Positions 22,140 to 30,187 of a stretch of DNA of 64,000 nucleotides are shown one piece after another (position 1 is the first letter of the stretch; each line of letters starts with the position of its first letter). Made by a program: the position numbers and the translations under genes. The notes below the pieces were generated by a model that was given only the letters and a program-made list of their open reading frames with translations, was not told the DNA's origin and did no database searches. The stretch is from Thauera sp. (GTDB lineage: Bacteria > Pseudomonadota > Gammaproteobacteria > Burkholderiales > Rhodocyclaceae), in assembly GCA_017302295.1 (NCBI GenBank), contig JAFLDS010000002.1, positions 186,001 through 250,000 of the forward strand. The letters run 5' to 3'.

Positions 22140-22772
22140 CTACTGCGCCGCCTGCCTCACCGTCGCCAGCAATCCGGCCGCGGCACCGAACAGGGCGCCG
22201 AACGTGCGATTGAGCAGGCGCTGCTGCCGCGGTTCCCGCAGCAGGCGCAGCACCCGGGCGGCGAGTCCGGTGTAGCCGGCCATCACGACGAGATCGACGC
22301 CGACCATGGTCGCGGTCATCACCAGATATTGCGCCAGCAAGGGGCGCGCCGAATCGAGGAACTGGGGCAGGACCGCGAGGATGAACACGATCGCCTTCGG
22401 GTTGCTCGCATTGACGACGAAGCCGCGCATGATCAGCGTCAGCGGCCGCGCCGCCGTCAGCTCGCCCGTTTCCGTCGCCAGCGCAGCCGGCACCGCCCGC
22501 CACTGCTTCCATCCGAGGTAGAGCAGATAGGCCACGCCGAACCACTTGATGCCCTGAAAGGCCATTTCCGAGGCAGCCAGCAGCGCGCCGACCCCGGCAG
22601 CCACGATGGCGATCTGCACGATCAGCGCGAGTTGCAGCCCGACGGCATTCCAGTAGCCACGGCGAAAGCCGAAATTCAGACCGGACGACATCGAGGCGAT
22701 CGCCCCCGCGCCGGGTGAAAGGCTGATCACCCAACAGGCGGTAAAGAAGGCGAGCCAGGTATCGAGCGCCAT
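22140..22772 (-). CDS. LysE/RhtB-family amino-acid exporter
   Basis: A 210-residue membrane protein with about six helices. The LysE/RhtB opening SPGAGAIASMSSGLNFGFRRG (in part, about 27-45) and FVVNASNPKAIVFILAVLPQF (about 118-138) identify the family, which exports amino acids such as homoserine, threonine or leucine. ATG 22772 is preferred over a TTG at 22793. Its place just before metNIQ suggests export of methionine, homocysteine or a related amino acid, which is an inference. Confidence 0.85.
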   Translation of the reverse strand: MALDTWLAFFTACWVISLSPGAGAIASMSSGLNFGFRRGYWNAVGLQLALIVQIAIVAAGVGALLAASEMAFQGIKWFGVAYLLYLGWKQWRAVPAALATETGELTAARPLTLIMRGFVVNASNPKAIVFILAVLPQFLDSARPLLAQYLVMTATMVGVDLVVMAGYTGLAARVLRLLREPRQQRLLNRTFGALFGAAAGLLATVRQAAQ

Positions 22773-22976
22773 GAGGAAAAGCCTCGTCAGCAAGGGTTCA
22801 TAGTGTGCCGGCAGTCAATTTTCGCGATGCGACGCACCGTCTGCTGCAGGGCAGCAAGAATGATACCTTTGCGTCAGGCCCGATGCGAGCCGGGAGTTGG
22901 ACCGGCACTACAATGCCCGGAGAAACCTGCCGACCGTGGTCCCGGATATCGCGGCGCACCATTCGGGGAACAGTAC

Positions 22977-23996
22977 TCACCTCGCAACGATCTGGTCGAA
23001 CACGCCGCCGTCCGCGAAGTGCGTCTTCTGCACCGCGCTCCAGCCGCCGAGCGTGTCATCCACGCTGAACGTCCGGATCGACGGAAACTGTCGCGCATGC
23101 CTCTTGAGCACCGCGGGGTCGCGAGGACGGAAGCCGTGCTTGGCGATGATTTCCTGCCCCTGGGCCGAGAACAGGAATTCCAGGTAGCCTTCGGCCAGCT
23201 TCAGCGTTCCCCGCTTTGCCACGACCTTCTGCACCACGGCGACCGGCGCCGACGCATCGATCGACACCGATGGATAGACCACGTCGAACTTGTCTTCTCC
23301 CAGTTCCTGGGCGATCAGGATCGCCTCGTTCTCGAAGGTAACCAGCACGTCGCCCACGTCGCGCTGGGTGAAGGTCGTGGTGGCGCCACGTCCGCCGCCG
23401 TCGAGCACCGGAACGTTGGCGAACAACCTCGCGACGAAGTCGCGCGCAGCGGCCTCTGAGCCGCTCCTCTCAAGCAGCGCGTAGCCCCAGGCGGCAAGGT
23501 AGGTATAGCGTCCATTACCCGAGGTCTTCGGGTTGGGAACGATCACCTGCAGGCCCGGACGGGTCAGGTCGGACCAGTCCTTGATGCCCTTTGGGTTGCC
23601 CTTGCGCACCAGAAACACCGAGGTCGTGGTGTAAGGCGTCGCGTCATGTGGAAGGCGCTTGCGCCAGTCGGCTGCCACCAAGCCGCCGCGCTCGACCAGG
23701 ATGTCGATGTCGGGCGACTGGTTCATCGTCACCACGTCGGCTTCGAGCCCCGCCGACACCGCCAGCGCCTGCTTGCTCGAGCCTCCATGAGACTGACTGA
23801 CCGTGACCGTATCGCCCGTCTTCGCCTTCCAGTGCGCCGCGAACTGAGGATTGATGTCCTTGTACAACTCGCGCGACACGTCGTACGAAACATTGAGGAT
23901 CGAAAAGTCGGCAGCCTGGGCAAACGTTGCGAGGCCCAGCACGGTCGCGGCGAGCAGACCGCGCAGCCTCCAGGAACGTCGATGAGCGATGGACAT
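22977..23996 (-). CDS. sbp: Periplasmic sulfate-binding protein (Sbp/CysP family)
   Basis: A 339-residue periplasmic binding protein. The signal peptide ends at FAQA (about 26-29). The mature start FSILNVSYDVSRELYK, the phosphate/sulfate-loop QSHGGSSKQA and NPKTSGNGRYTYLAAWGYAL are diagnostic of sulfate/thiosulfate binders. No cysT, cysW or cysA permease/ATPase genes follow, so the permease is encoded elsewhere. ATG 23996 has GGAG upstream. It is divergent from ssuACB across a region with two sulfur-island motifs. A paralogue lies at 56731-57738. Confidence 0.9.
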   Translation of the reverse strand: MSIAHRRSWRLRGLLAATVLGLATFAQAADFSILNVSYDVSRELYKDINPQFAAHWKAKTGDTVTVSQSHGGSSKQALAVSAGLEADVVTMNQSPDIDILVERGGLVAADWRKRLPHDATPYTTTSVFLVRKGNPKGIKDWSDLTRPGLQVIVPNPKTSGNGRYTYLAAWGYALLERSGSEAAARDFVARLFANVPVLDGGGRGATTTFTQRDVGDVLVTFENEAILIAQELGEDKFDVVYPSVSIDASAPVAVVQKVVAKRGTLKLAEGYLEFLFSAQGQEIIAKHGFRPRDPAVLKRHARQFPSIRTFSVDDTLGGWSAVQKTHFADGGVFDQIVAR

Positions 23997-24053
23997 GCTG
24001 GGCTTCTCCGCAAATGGTTGAATGCGGCGAAGTCTATGCAGCGGCCCGCACGG

Positions 24054-24083
24054 CACGAACCAACAAAAACAGATTTCCATATT
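24054..24083 (+). promoter_or_regulatory. Sulfur-island motif before sbp
   Basis: CGAACCAACAAAAACAGATTTCCATATT on the plus strand, matching the shared element at its GAACCAA-n-AAAA half; the CTTAT half is CATAT here. It sits about 60 bases upstream of the leftward sbp start, in the orientation seen for other leftward genes. Confidence 0.5.
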
Positions 24084-24147
24084 CCCCAAACACGTTCACG
24101 GACAGGCGATAGATCGAATCCTGCAAAGCAATCCACCGGCCCTCGCC

Positions 24148-24175
24148 TAAGCAAAGCGGATTTTCTTGGTTCGTG
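24148..24175 (-). promoter_or_regulatory. Sulfur-island motif before ssuACB
   Basis: TAAGCAAAGCGGATTTTCTTGGTTCGTG on the plus strand; its complement reads CGAACCAAGAAAATCCGCTTTGCTTA, a near-perfect copy of the shared element. It is inverted relative to the sbp copy 70 bases away, as expected for a rightward target; it ends 84 bases before the ssuA start. Confidence 0.6.
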
Positions 24176-24259
24176 AAAAGGCGCCGGCTATTTAGATTTG
24201 CGCCATCGACCGGCGCAAACCGGTCTCCCCATCGAAACCGAAACACCGAGGAGCCCACG

Positions 24260-25216
24260 ATGAATACAAACCGCCGCTTCCTGCTCAAGAGCCTGCTCGC
24301 CGCAGCCGCGCTGCCGGTCGCCCTCACCGCCCCGCACGCCCTGGCCGACAGCCCCGAAATCCGCATCGGCTGGCAGAAGGGCTCGACCCTGTCCATCGTC
24401 AAGGCGCGCGGCGACCTCGAAGCGAAGCTGAAGGCCGAAGGCGTGAAGGTGACGTGGACCGAGTTCCCGGCCGGACCGCAGATGCTGGAAGGACTCAACG
24501 TCGGCAGCATCGACCTCGGCGTCGTCGGCGAAACGCCGCCGGTGTTCGCCCAGGCGGCCGGCGCCGATCTCGTCTATGTCGGCAACGAGCCGCCCGCGCC
24601 GCGCGCCGAGAAGGTGCTGGTGCCGAAGGAGTCGCCGATCAGGACGCTGGCCGAGCTGAAGGGCAAGCGCATCGTGCTGAACAAGGGCTCGAACGTGCAT
24701 TACCTGCTGGTGAAGGCACTCGAATCCGCGAAGCTGAAGTACAGCGACGTCGACGTGGTGTTCCTGCCGCCGGCTGACGCGCGCGCCGCGTTCGAGAAAG
24801 GCGCGGTCGACGCCTGGGTGATCTGGGACCCGTTCGGCGCGGCAGCGGAAACGCAACTGGGCGCGCGCATCGTCGCTGACGGCACCGGGATCGCCAACAA
24901 CTACAACTTCTACATCGCCGCCCGGCCCTTCGTGAACAGATACCCGCAGGTGCTCGCGTCGGCGCTGGCCTCGATCAACGAGACCGGCCTGTGGGTGGGC
25001 AAGAACCAGAAGGAGGCGGCCGCCATCGTCGCGCCGCAGATCGGCCTGCCACCCTCGATCGCCGAGGTGTCGGTGTCACGCTACGGCTACGGCGTTAAGC
25101 CGCTCACCGACGACGTGGTGCAGCACCAGCAGCAGATGGCCGACACGCTGAGCGAACTCAAGCTCATCCCGAAGAAGCTCGACGTCGCCTCCGTCGTCTG
25201 GCGCCCCAGCCGATGA
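24260..25216 (+). CDS. ssuA: Aliphatic sulfonate ABC transporter, substrate-binding protein
   Basis: A 318-residue periplasmic binding protein of the SsuA/TauA/NrtA family. It has a Tat-like signal (NRRFLLKSLLAAAA, cleavage about ALA-DS, residue 33). Typical segments are IRIGWQKGSTL, the LNVGSIDLGVVGETPPVFAQAAGAD loop (in part) and VDAWVIWDPF. The start at 24260 follows GAGGAG. First gene of an ssuA-ssuC-ssuB-EAL operon. Substrate is a sulfonate by family and context; the exact compound is unknown. Confidence 0.9.
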   Translation: MNTNRRFLLKSLLAAAALPVALTAPHALADSPEIRIGWQKGSTLSIVKARGDLEAKLKAEGVKVTWTEFPAGPQMLEGLNVGSIDLGVVGETPPVFAQAAGADLVYVGNEPPAPRAEKVLVPKESPIRTLAELKGKRIVLNKGSNVHYLLVKALESAKLKYSDVDVVFLPPADARAAFEKGAVDAWVIWDPFGAAAETQLGARIVADGTGIANNYNFYIAARPFVNRYPQVLASALASINETGLWVGKNQKEAAAIVAPQIGLPPSIAEVSVSRYGYGVKPLTDDVVQHQQQMADTLSELKLIPKKLDVASVVWRPSR

Positions 25217-25225
25217 ACTGTTGAA

Positions 25226-25263
25226 CCCGGGGAAGAAGCGGCACGACGCCCGCCCTCCCCGGG
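25226..25263 (+). other. Intercistronic hairpin between ssuA and ssuC
   Basis: CCCGGGGA at 25226-25233 pairs with TCCCCGGG at 25256-25263 around a 22-base loop, within the 62-base gap between ssuA and ssuC. Such hairpins after binding-protein genes often stabilise the upstream mRNA and give more binding protein than permease. Confidence 0.45.
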
Positions 25264-25278
25264 GACCGAGATCCCGAC

Positions 25279-26070
25279 ATGGCAAGCACGATTTCCTCTC
25301 CGAGCCCGCGCTGGCTCGACCAGATCACGCCCTGGCTGGTGCCGGTGGCCATCCTGGCCTCCTGGCAGGCCGCCGCCCAGCTTGGCTGGCTCTCCACCCG
25401 CATCCTGCCGGCGCCGTCGGCGGTGCTGTCCGCCGCGTGGTCGCTGGCCGCCTCCGGCGAACTTCTGACCCACCTCAAGGCGAGCTTCGCGCGCGCCGCG
25501 ATCGGCTTCGCCATCGGCGGTGGCATCGGCTTCTTCTTCGGTCTCATCAACGGCGGCTACCGCCTGGCCGAGAACCTGTTCGACACCACCTTGCAGATGG
25601 TGCGCAACGTGCCGCATCTGGCGCTGATCCCGCTGGTGATCCTGTGGTTCGGCATCGGCGAGGAAGGCAAGCTGTTCCTCGTCGCGCTCGGCGTGTTCTT
25701 CCCGATCTACCTGAACACCTTCCACGGCATCCGCGCGGTGGACGCCTCGCTGGTGGAGATGGGTCGGTCCTACGGCCTGTCGGGCTGGAGCCTGTTCCGC
25801 CAGGTGATCCTGCCCGGCGCCCTGCCCGGCATCCTGGTGGGGGTGCGCTACGCACTGGGCTTCATGTGGCTGACGCTGATCGTCGCCGAGACGATCTCCG
25901 CCACCTCCGGCATCGGCTACATGGCGATGAACGCGCGCGAATTCCTGCAGACCGACATCGTCGTCGTCGCCATCCTGCTTTACGCCGTGCTCGGCAAGCT
26001 CGCCGACGTCGCCGCCCGGCTGCTCGAGCGCCGCCTGCTGCGCTGGAACCCGGCTTACGCACCTGTCTGA
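25279..26070 (+). CDS. ssuC: Aliphatic sulfonate ABC transporter, permease
   Basis: A 263-residue six-helix permease of the SsuC/TauC/NrtB class. The ATPase-docking loop is present ([25 protein letters not shown], about 161-185, in part), followed by [21 protein letters not shown] and [12 protein letters not shown]. It lies between the binding-protein and ATPase genes. Confidence 0.9.
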   Translation: MASTISSPSPRWLDQITPWLVPVAILASWQAAAQLGWLSTRILPAPSAVLSAAWSLAASGELLTHLKASFARAAIGFAIGGGIGFFFGLINGGYRLAENLFDTTLQMVRNVPHLALIPLVILWFGIGEEGKLFLVALGVFFPIYLNTFHGIRAVDASLVEMGRSYGLSGWSLFRQVILPGALPGILVGVRYALGFMWLTLIVAETISATSGIGYMAMNAREFLQTDIVVVAILLYAVLGKLADVAARLLERRLLRWNPAYAPV

Positions 26071-26092
26071 AATGAATGCGAAGGAGACTCCC

Positions 26093-26950
26093 ATGGGTGT
26101 CATCGACTCGAACGAAATCCGCGCCCTGACCGGCGCCCCCGCGCCCGGCGAGGCGCGCAGATCCGGCGTGCGCATCCGTTTCGACGGCCTGTCCAAGGCC
26201 TACGCCGCGCGTCAGGTCCTGAACGATGTGAACCTCGACATCGAACCCGGCGAATTCGTCGCCATCGTCGGCCGAAGTGGTTGCGGCAAGAGCACGCTGC
26301 TTCGCCTGCTCGCCGGGCTGGAGCAGCCTGGCGCAGGCGGCATCGCGCTCGACGGCGAGCCGTTGCAGCAGACCCGCGACGAACTGCGCCTGATGTTCCA
26401 GGACGCGCGCCTGCTGCCGTGGCGGACGGTGGTCGACAACGTCGCACTGGGCTTGCCCGGCAGCCGGGCGGACGTGCGCCGGGCTGCCCTTGCTGCACTC
26501 GCCGACGTGGGCCTCGCCGACCGCGCCGACGAATGGCCCTCGCGCCTGTCCGGCGGTCAGCGCCAGCGCGTGGCGCTCGCCCGGGCGCTGGTACACAAGC
26601 CGCGCCTGCTGCTGCTCGATGAACCGCTGGGGGCGCTCGACGCGCTGACCCGCATCGAAATGCACCAGCTCATCGAACGACTGTGGCTCGCGCAGGGCTT
26701 CACCGCCCTGCTGGTCACCCACGATGTGGCCGAAGCAGTGGCGCTGGCCGACCGCGTACTGCTGATCGAGGACGGCGGCATCGCACTCGACCTGCGTGTC
26801 CCGCTCGCCCGCCCGCGCGAGCGCGGCAGTGCCGCCTTTGCGGCGCTCGAAGACGACGTGCTGCGCCGGGTGCTGCAGCATCCGCCGCTCGAGGACGAAC
26901 CGCAGCCGTCGTCAGCGGTGTCCTTCGGGCAATGGCGATGGGCCGCCTGA
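26093..26950 (+). CDS. ssuB: Aliphatic sulfonate ABC transporter, ATP-binding protein
   Basis: A 285-residue ABC ATPase: Walker [11 protein letters not shown]-loop [10 protein letters not shown], signature [15 protein letters not shown], Walker [13 protein letters not shown], switch His in VTHDVAEA. The Q-loop DARLLPW is typical of SsuB/TauB/NrtC. AAGGAG six bases before ATG 26093 decides the start. The C-terminal tail (about 30 residues, Pro/Ser-rich) is longer than in E. coli SsuB. It is followed 19 bases later by the EAL-like gene. Confidence 0.9.
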   Translation: MGVIDSNEIRALTGAPAPGEARRSGVRIRFDGLSKAYAARQVLNDVNLDIEPGEFVAIVGRSGCGKSTLLRLLAGLEQPGAGGIALDGEPLQQTRDELRLMFQDARLLPWRTVVDNVALGLPGSRADVRRAALAALADVGLADRADEWPSRLSGGQRQRVALARALVHKPRLLLLDEPLGALDALTRIEMHQLIERLWLAQGFTALLVTHDVAEAVALADRVLLIEDGGIALDLRVPLARPRERGSAAFAALEDDVLRRVLQHPPLEDEPQPSSAVSFGQWRWAA

Positions 26951-26969
26951 ACATCGACAGGAGCAGAAC

Positions 26970-27791
26970 ATGACCCCTTCCGTATCCGGCGCCCGCCTGC
27001 GCGCCTTTCTCGACCGCCTCCCGCTCGAACGCGAAGGGGGGCGACAGTTGCGTCGCCTGGGCGATGGCAGCGTCGCCGGCGACTGGTTCGGCTGCGAGCT
27101 GGCGAGCGTGTTCCAGCCCATCGTCGATCCGGCCGGCGGCCAACTTGCCGGCTTCGAAGCCTTCCTGCGCGTCCACGGCACCGGCGAGCGCGAGCTCTCG
27201 CCATGGGCGCTGTTCTCGTCCAATGCCGACGACACGCGTCTGGTCGCCCTCGACCGGCTGGCGCGCACCGTGCATGCCCTGAACTTCATCACTTCGGTGC
27301 AGGACGACAGCCTGTTGTTCCTGAACGTGCACGGGCGGCTGCTCGCCGCGGTCAGCGAAGACCACGGCGCTGCCTTCCGCAAGGTGCTCGATGCGCTCGG
27401 CCTGCCGCCCGACCGCGTCGTGATCGAGGCACCCGCGGCCGCCAGCCACCAGCCCGACCTGCTCGCCTTCGTGTTGCGCAATTACCGCCTCAACGGCTTT
27501 CGCACTGCGATCAACCTCGAATCGCTCGCGCAATGGCAGGCCCTGTCCCAGGTCGTGCCGGCGCAATACGTCAAGGTCCGCACCGACGTCGTGAGCAGCG
27601 CGGCGCCAACCGAGCGCGAGGTGCTGAACGCGATCGCGCAGAAAGCCCGCCTCGTCGTCACCCGGGTGGACGACAAGCGCGCTGCGCTGCCCGCATCCGC
27701 GCTCGTCCAGGGCTACGCCTGGGGGCTGCCGGCGCAGCGCGCTGCCATCGCCGGCCCGGAGCGTTTCGCGCTCCGGCAGTTCGCGTATTAG
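26970..27791 (+). CDS. Degenerate EAL-domain protein in the sulfonate transport operon
   Basis: A 273-residue cytoplasmic protein that follows the EAL phosphodiesterase fold from VFQPIVDPAGG (47-57) to QGYAWGLP (247-254). Most catalytic positions are lost: the EAL box is EAF (63-65), the substrate/metal Asn119 remains, the ELTE position reads IEAP (Glu153 kept), the DDFG pair is INLE (Asp-Asp absent, Asn182), the KID position is KVR, and the EGVE glutamate is in VTRVDD. It therefore probably does not cleave c-di-GMP but may bind it or a partner. AGGAG six bases upstream and the 19-base gap to ssuB place it in the ssu operon, suggesting a regulatory link to sulfonate uptake, which is inference. 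Confidence 0.8.
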   Translation: MTPSVSGARLRAFLDRLPLEREGGRQLRRLGDGSVAGDWFGCELASVFQPIVDPAGGQLAGFEAFLRVHGTGERELSPWALFSSNADDTRLVALDRLARTVHALNFITSVQDDSLLFLNVHGRLLAAVSEDHGAAFRKVLDALGLPPDRVVIEAPAAASHQPDLLAFVLRNYRLNGFRTAINLESLAQWQALSQVVPAQYVKVRTDVVSSAAPTEREVLNAIAQKARLVVTRVDDKRAALPASALVQGYAWGLPAQRAAIAGPERFALRQFAY

Positions 27792-27880
27792 GCCGGGCGC
27801 GCGGGCCTGGGATGAATGCCGTCGACATCGTCAGCGGCGTCTGCAGGTTGGCGCCGACGATGGCAAAGGCCGGATCCGGA

Positions 27881-27905
27881 AATGCTTATCGGATTTGCTT
27901 CGTTC
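27881..27905 (-). promoter_or_regulatory. Sulfur-island motif before the rhodanese gene
   Basis: AATGCTTATCGGATTTGCTTCGTTC matches the ssuA-upstream copy at 18 of 25 ungapped positions, in the orientation used for rightward genes, and ends about 58 bases before the rhodanese start. Confidence 0.5.
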
Positions 27906-27962
27906 CCCCCGCCGCGTGACTTGGGCACAGTAAGCATTCGAATTCGACAAGGAGTTTTCCCG

Positions 27963-28883
27963 ATGAAACGCATCCGTACCCTCCTCGCCACAGCGACGCT
28001 GCTGCTGGCCAGCCATGGCGCACTGGCCGCCGCGGCCGACGTGCTCGTCAGCACGGACTGGCTGGAGAAGAACCTGAACGACCCGAAAGTCCGGGTGATC
28101 GAGGTCAGCGTCAATCCCGGCCAGTTCGAGCGCGGCCATGTGCCGGGCGCGGTCAATTTCGCTTGGCATACCGACCTGGTCGACCCGGTGAGGCGCGACA
28201 TCGTCAGCCGGGAGAACTTCGAGAAGCTGCTGCGCAGCGCCGGCGTGTCGCAGGACAGCACCGTTGTCCTGTACGGCGACACCAACAACTGGTTTGCGGC
28301 CTGGGGTGCCTGGGTGTTCGACCTCTACGGCATCAAGAACGTCAAACTGCTCGACGGCGGGCGCAAGAAGTGGGAGGCGGAAAGCCGCCCGCTCGCCGCC
28401 GTCGCCAAGCAGCCAGCGGCCGGCAACGTGAAGGTCGGCGCGGCCGACACCCGCTTGCGCGCGCGCCTGCCCGACGTGGTCGCCGCCGCGGAGAAGAAGA
28501 GCGACGTCGCACTGGTCGACATCCGCTCGGCCGACGAATTCCAAGGCAAGGTGTTCGCGCCGGCCGGAATACAGGAGCTGTCCATCCGTGCCGGACACAT
28601 CCCCGGCGCGGTCAACGTGCCCTGGGCCGAGGCAGTCGCGGCCGACGGCACCTTCAAGCCGGTCGACGAACTGCGCAAGGTCTATGCCGCCAAAGGAATC
28701 GACGGCAGCAAGCCCATCATCACCTACTGCCGCATCGGCGAACGCTCCAGCCACACCTGGTTCGCGCTGTCCAAGCTGCTCGGCTACGAGGTCCGCAACT
28801 ACGACGGCTCATGGACCGAATACGGCAATGCGGTGGGCGTGCCGATCACCAACCTCGCCGGCACCGTTTGGGGTGGCAAGTAA
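27963..28883 (+). CDS. Periplasmic two-domain rhodanese (thiosulfate sulfurtransferase)
   Basis: A 306-residue secreted sulfurtransferase. The signal peptide ends about ALA-AA (residue 21-23). Two rhodanese domains follow: an inactive first (about 26-145; the active-loop position reads YGDTNNWF, without cysteine) and an active second (about 160-300) with Cys in YCRIGERSS. Such enzymes move sulfane sulfur from thiosulfate to thiols or cyanide. AAGGAG precedes the ATG. Downstream lies a YeeE-type transporter, a family that in other bacteria imports thiosulfate, so the two probably act together on thiosulfate. Confidence 0.88.
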   Translation: MKRIRTLLATATLLLASHGALAAAADVLVSTDWLEKNLNDPKVRVIEVSVNPGQFERGHVPGAVNFAWHTDLVDPVRRDIVSRENFEKLLRSAGVSQDSTVVLYGDTNNWFAAWGAWVFDLYGIKNVKLLDGGRKKWEAESRPLAAVAKQPAAGNVKVGAADTRLRARLPDVVAAAEKKSDVALVDIRSADEFQGKVFAPAGIQELSIRAGHIPGAVNVPWAEAVAADGTFKPVDELRKVYAAKGIDGSKPIITYCRIGERSSHTWFALSKLLGYEVRNYDGSWTEYGNAVGVPITNLAGTVWGGK

Positions 28884-28920
28884 GTCGTCTCCTCGTGCCG
28901 CCGCACGCCACGAGCTTCAT

Positions 28921-28945
28921 GCGGCGCTTCGGCGCCGCTTTTTTT
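28921..28945 (+). terminator. Strong intrinsic terminator after rhodanese gene
   Basis: GCGGCGC, a TTCG tetraloop, GCGCCGC, then seven Ts. It is a model rho-independent terminator. It ends only 7 bases before the YeeE start, so it may attenuate rather than fully separate the two genes. Confidence 0.85.
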
Positions 28946-28952
28946 GGATTCG

Positions 28953-30143
28953 ATGATGGACGCCCTCCCCAAGCGCTCACCCACTCTTCCCCCCGCGCGT
29001 ACGCTCGCGATCGTCGGTCTTGTCCTGATCACGAGCCTGCTCCTGGTCCGCCATCTCGCAGGCATCGACGGCGCCGGCGCGGAGCTGGCGCTTTCTGCGC
29101 TTCTCGGCATCGCGTTCGGCGTCGTGCTGCAGCGCTCGCGTTTCTGCTTCTATTGCGTCACGCGCGACTTCCTCGACCGGCGCGACGCGCGCGGCCTGCT
29201 CGGCATCCTGGCCGCGCTCGCCGTAGGCACCTTGGGCTACCACCTCTTGTTCGGGGCCTTTCTGCCGGACCCTGCCAGCGGCCGCCTGCCTCCCGGCGCG
29301 CACATCGGCCCGGTGAGCTGGGTGCTGGCGGCGGGAGCACTCAGCTTCGGCCTCGGCATGGCGTTGTCGGGCTCGTGCATCAGCGCCCACCTGTACCGCA
29401 TCGGCGAAGGCTCGATGGCCTCGCCGCTGGCCCTGCTCGGCGCGCTGGCCGGCTTCGTGCTCGGCTTCCTGTCATGGAACGGACTCTATCTCGACACGCT
29501 GCAGGCGGCTCCCGTCATCTGGCTGCCTCATGCGCTCGGCTACGCCGGCTCGGCCGCGCTGCAGGTCGCCTTGCTGTCGCTGCTGACGCTGCTGCTGTGG
29601 CGCGCGCACAAGGGACCCGCAATGGATGGCCAGGCGCGTGAAGGCGTCTGGTGGCAACAGCGTTGGCGGCCCCATGTGGGCGGCGTCGTGGTGGGCTTCA
29701 TCGCGGTGCTCGCCTATCTGCGCCTCGGCCCGCTCGGCGTGACGGCAGAACTCGGCAGCCTCGCGCGCACGGCGGCCAGCGGCTCATCCGGGTTTCCGCT
29801 CCGTCTCGAAGGGCTCGACACTTTCGCCGGCTGTGCGACGGCGGTGAAGGAAACGCTGTGGTCGCAGAACGGCGCCTTTGTCGTCGGCCTCGTGCTGGGC
29901 GCCTTCGGCGCCGCGTTGTCCGGCGGCGATTTCCGCCCGCGACTGCCGAAGGTTCCGGAGGCGGTGCGCGCGCTGCTGGGCGGTCTGCTGATGGGCTGGG
30001 GCGCGATGGTTGCGCTCGGCTGCACGGTAGGCACGCTGCTGTCCGGAATCATGGCCGCCGCGCTGTCCGGCTGGCTCTTCGCGCTCTTCCTCATGCTCGG
30101 CACCTGGCTCGGATGGTCCCTGCGCAAGCGGCTGGATGGGTAG
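28953..30143 (+). CDS. YeeE/YedE-family (TsuA-like) sulfur transporter
   Basis: A 396-residue polytopic membrane protein, roughly ten helices in two homologous halves. The conserved cysteines of the family are visible: RFCFYC (N-terminal half), GSCISAHLYR, GCATA and GCTVGTLLSG (C-terminal half). In TsuA such cysteines pass thiosulfate through the membrane by S-H...S contacts. A partner TusA/YeeD protein is not encoded next door. The start follows directly on a terminator with only a weak GGA upstream, so expression is unclear. Confidence 0.8.
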   Translation: MMDALPKRSPTLPPARTLAIVGLVLITSLLLVRHLAGIDGAGAELALSALLGIAFGVVLQRSRFCFYCVTRDFLDRRDARGLLGILAALAVGTLGYHLLFGAFLPDPASGRLPPGAHIGPVSWVLAAGALSFGLGMALSGSCISAHLYRIGEGSMASPLALLGALAGFVLGFLSWNGLYLDTLQAAPVIWLPHALGYAGSAALQVALLSLLTLLLWRAHKGPAMDGQAREGVWWQQRWRPHVGGVVVGFIAVLAYLRLGPLGVTAELGSLARTAASGSSGFPLRLEGLDTFAGCATAVKETLWSQNGAFVVGLVLGAFGAALSGGDFRPRLPKVPEAVRALLGGLLMGWGAMVALGCTVGTLLSGIMAAALSGWLFALFLMLGTWLGWSLRKRLDG

Positions 30144-30187
30144 GGCGGCGCTGCGGAACCCTCCTCCTTCAACTCGACTGGAAACCC

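Noticed and set aside
20388-22772. A SAM- or methionine-responsive riboswitch ahead of metNIQ
   Set aside because: The 67-base gap before metN has no conserved riboswitch core that I can recognise, and metN may be read from the upstream LysE-type gene.
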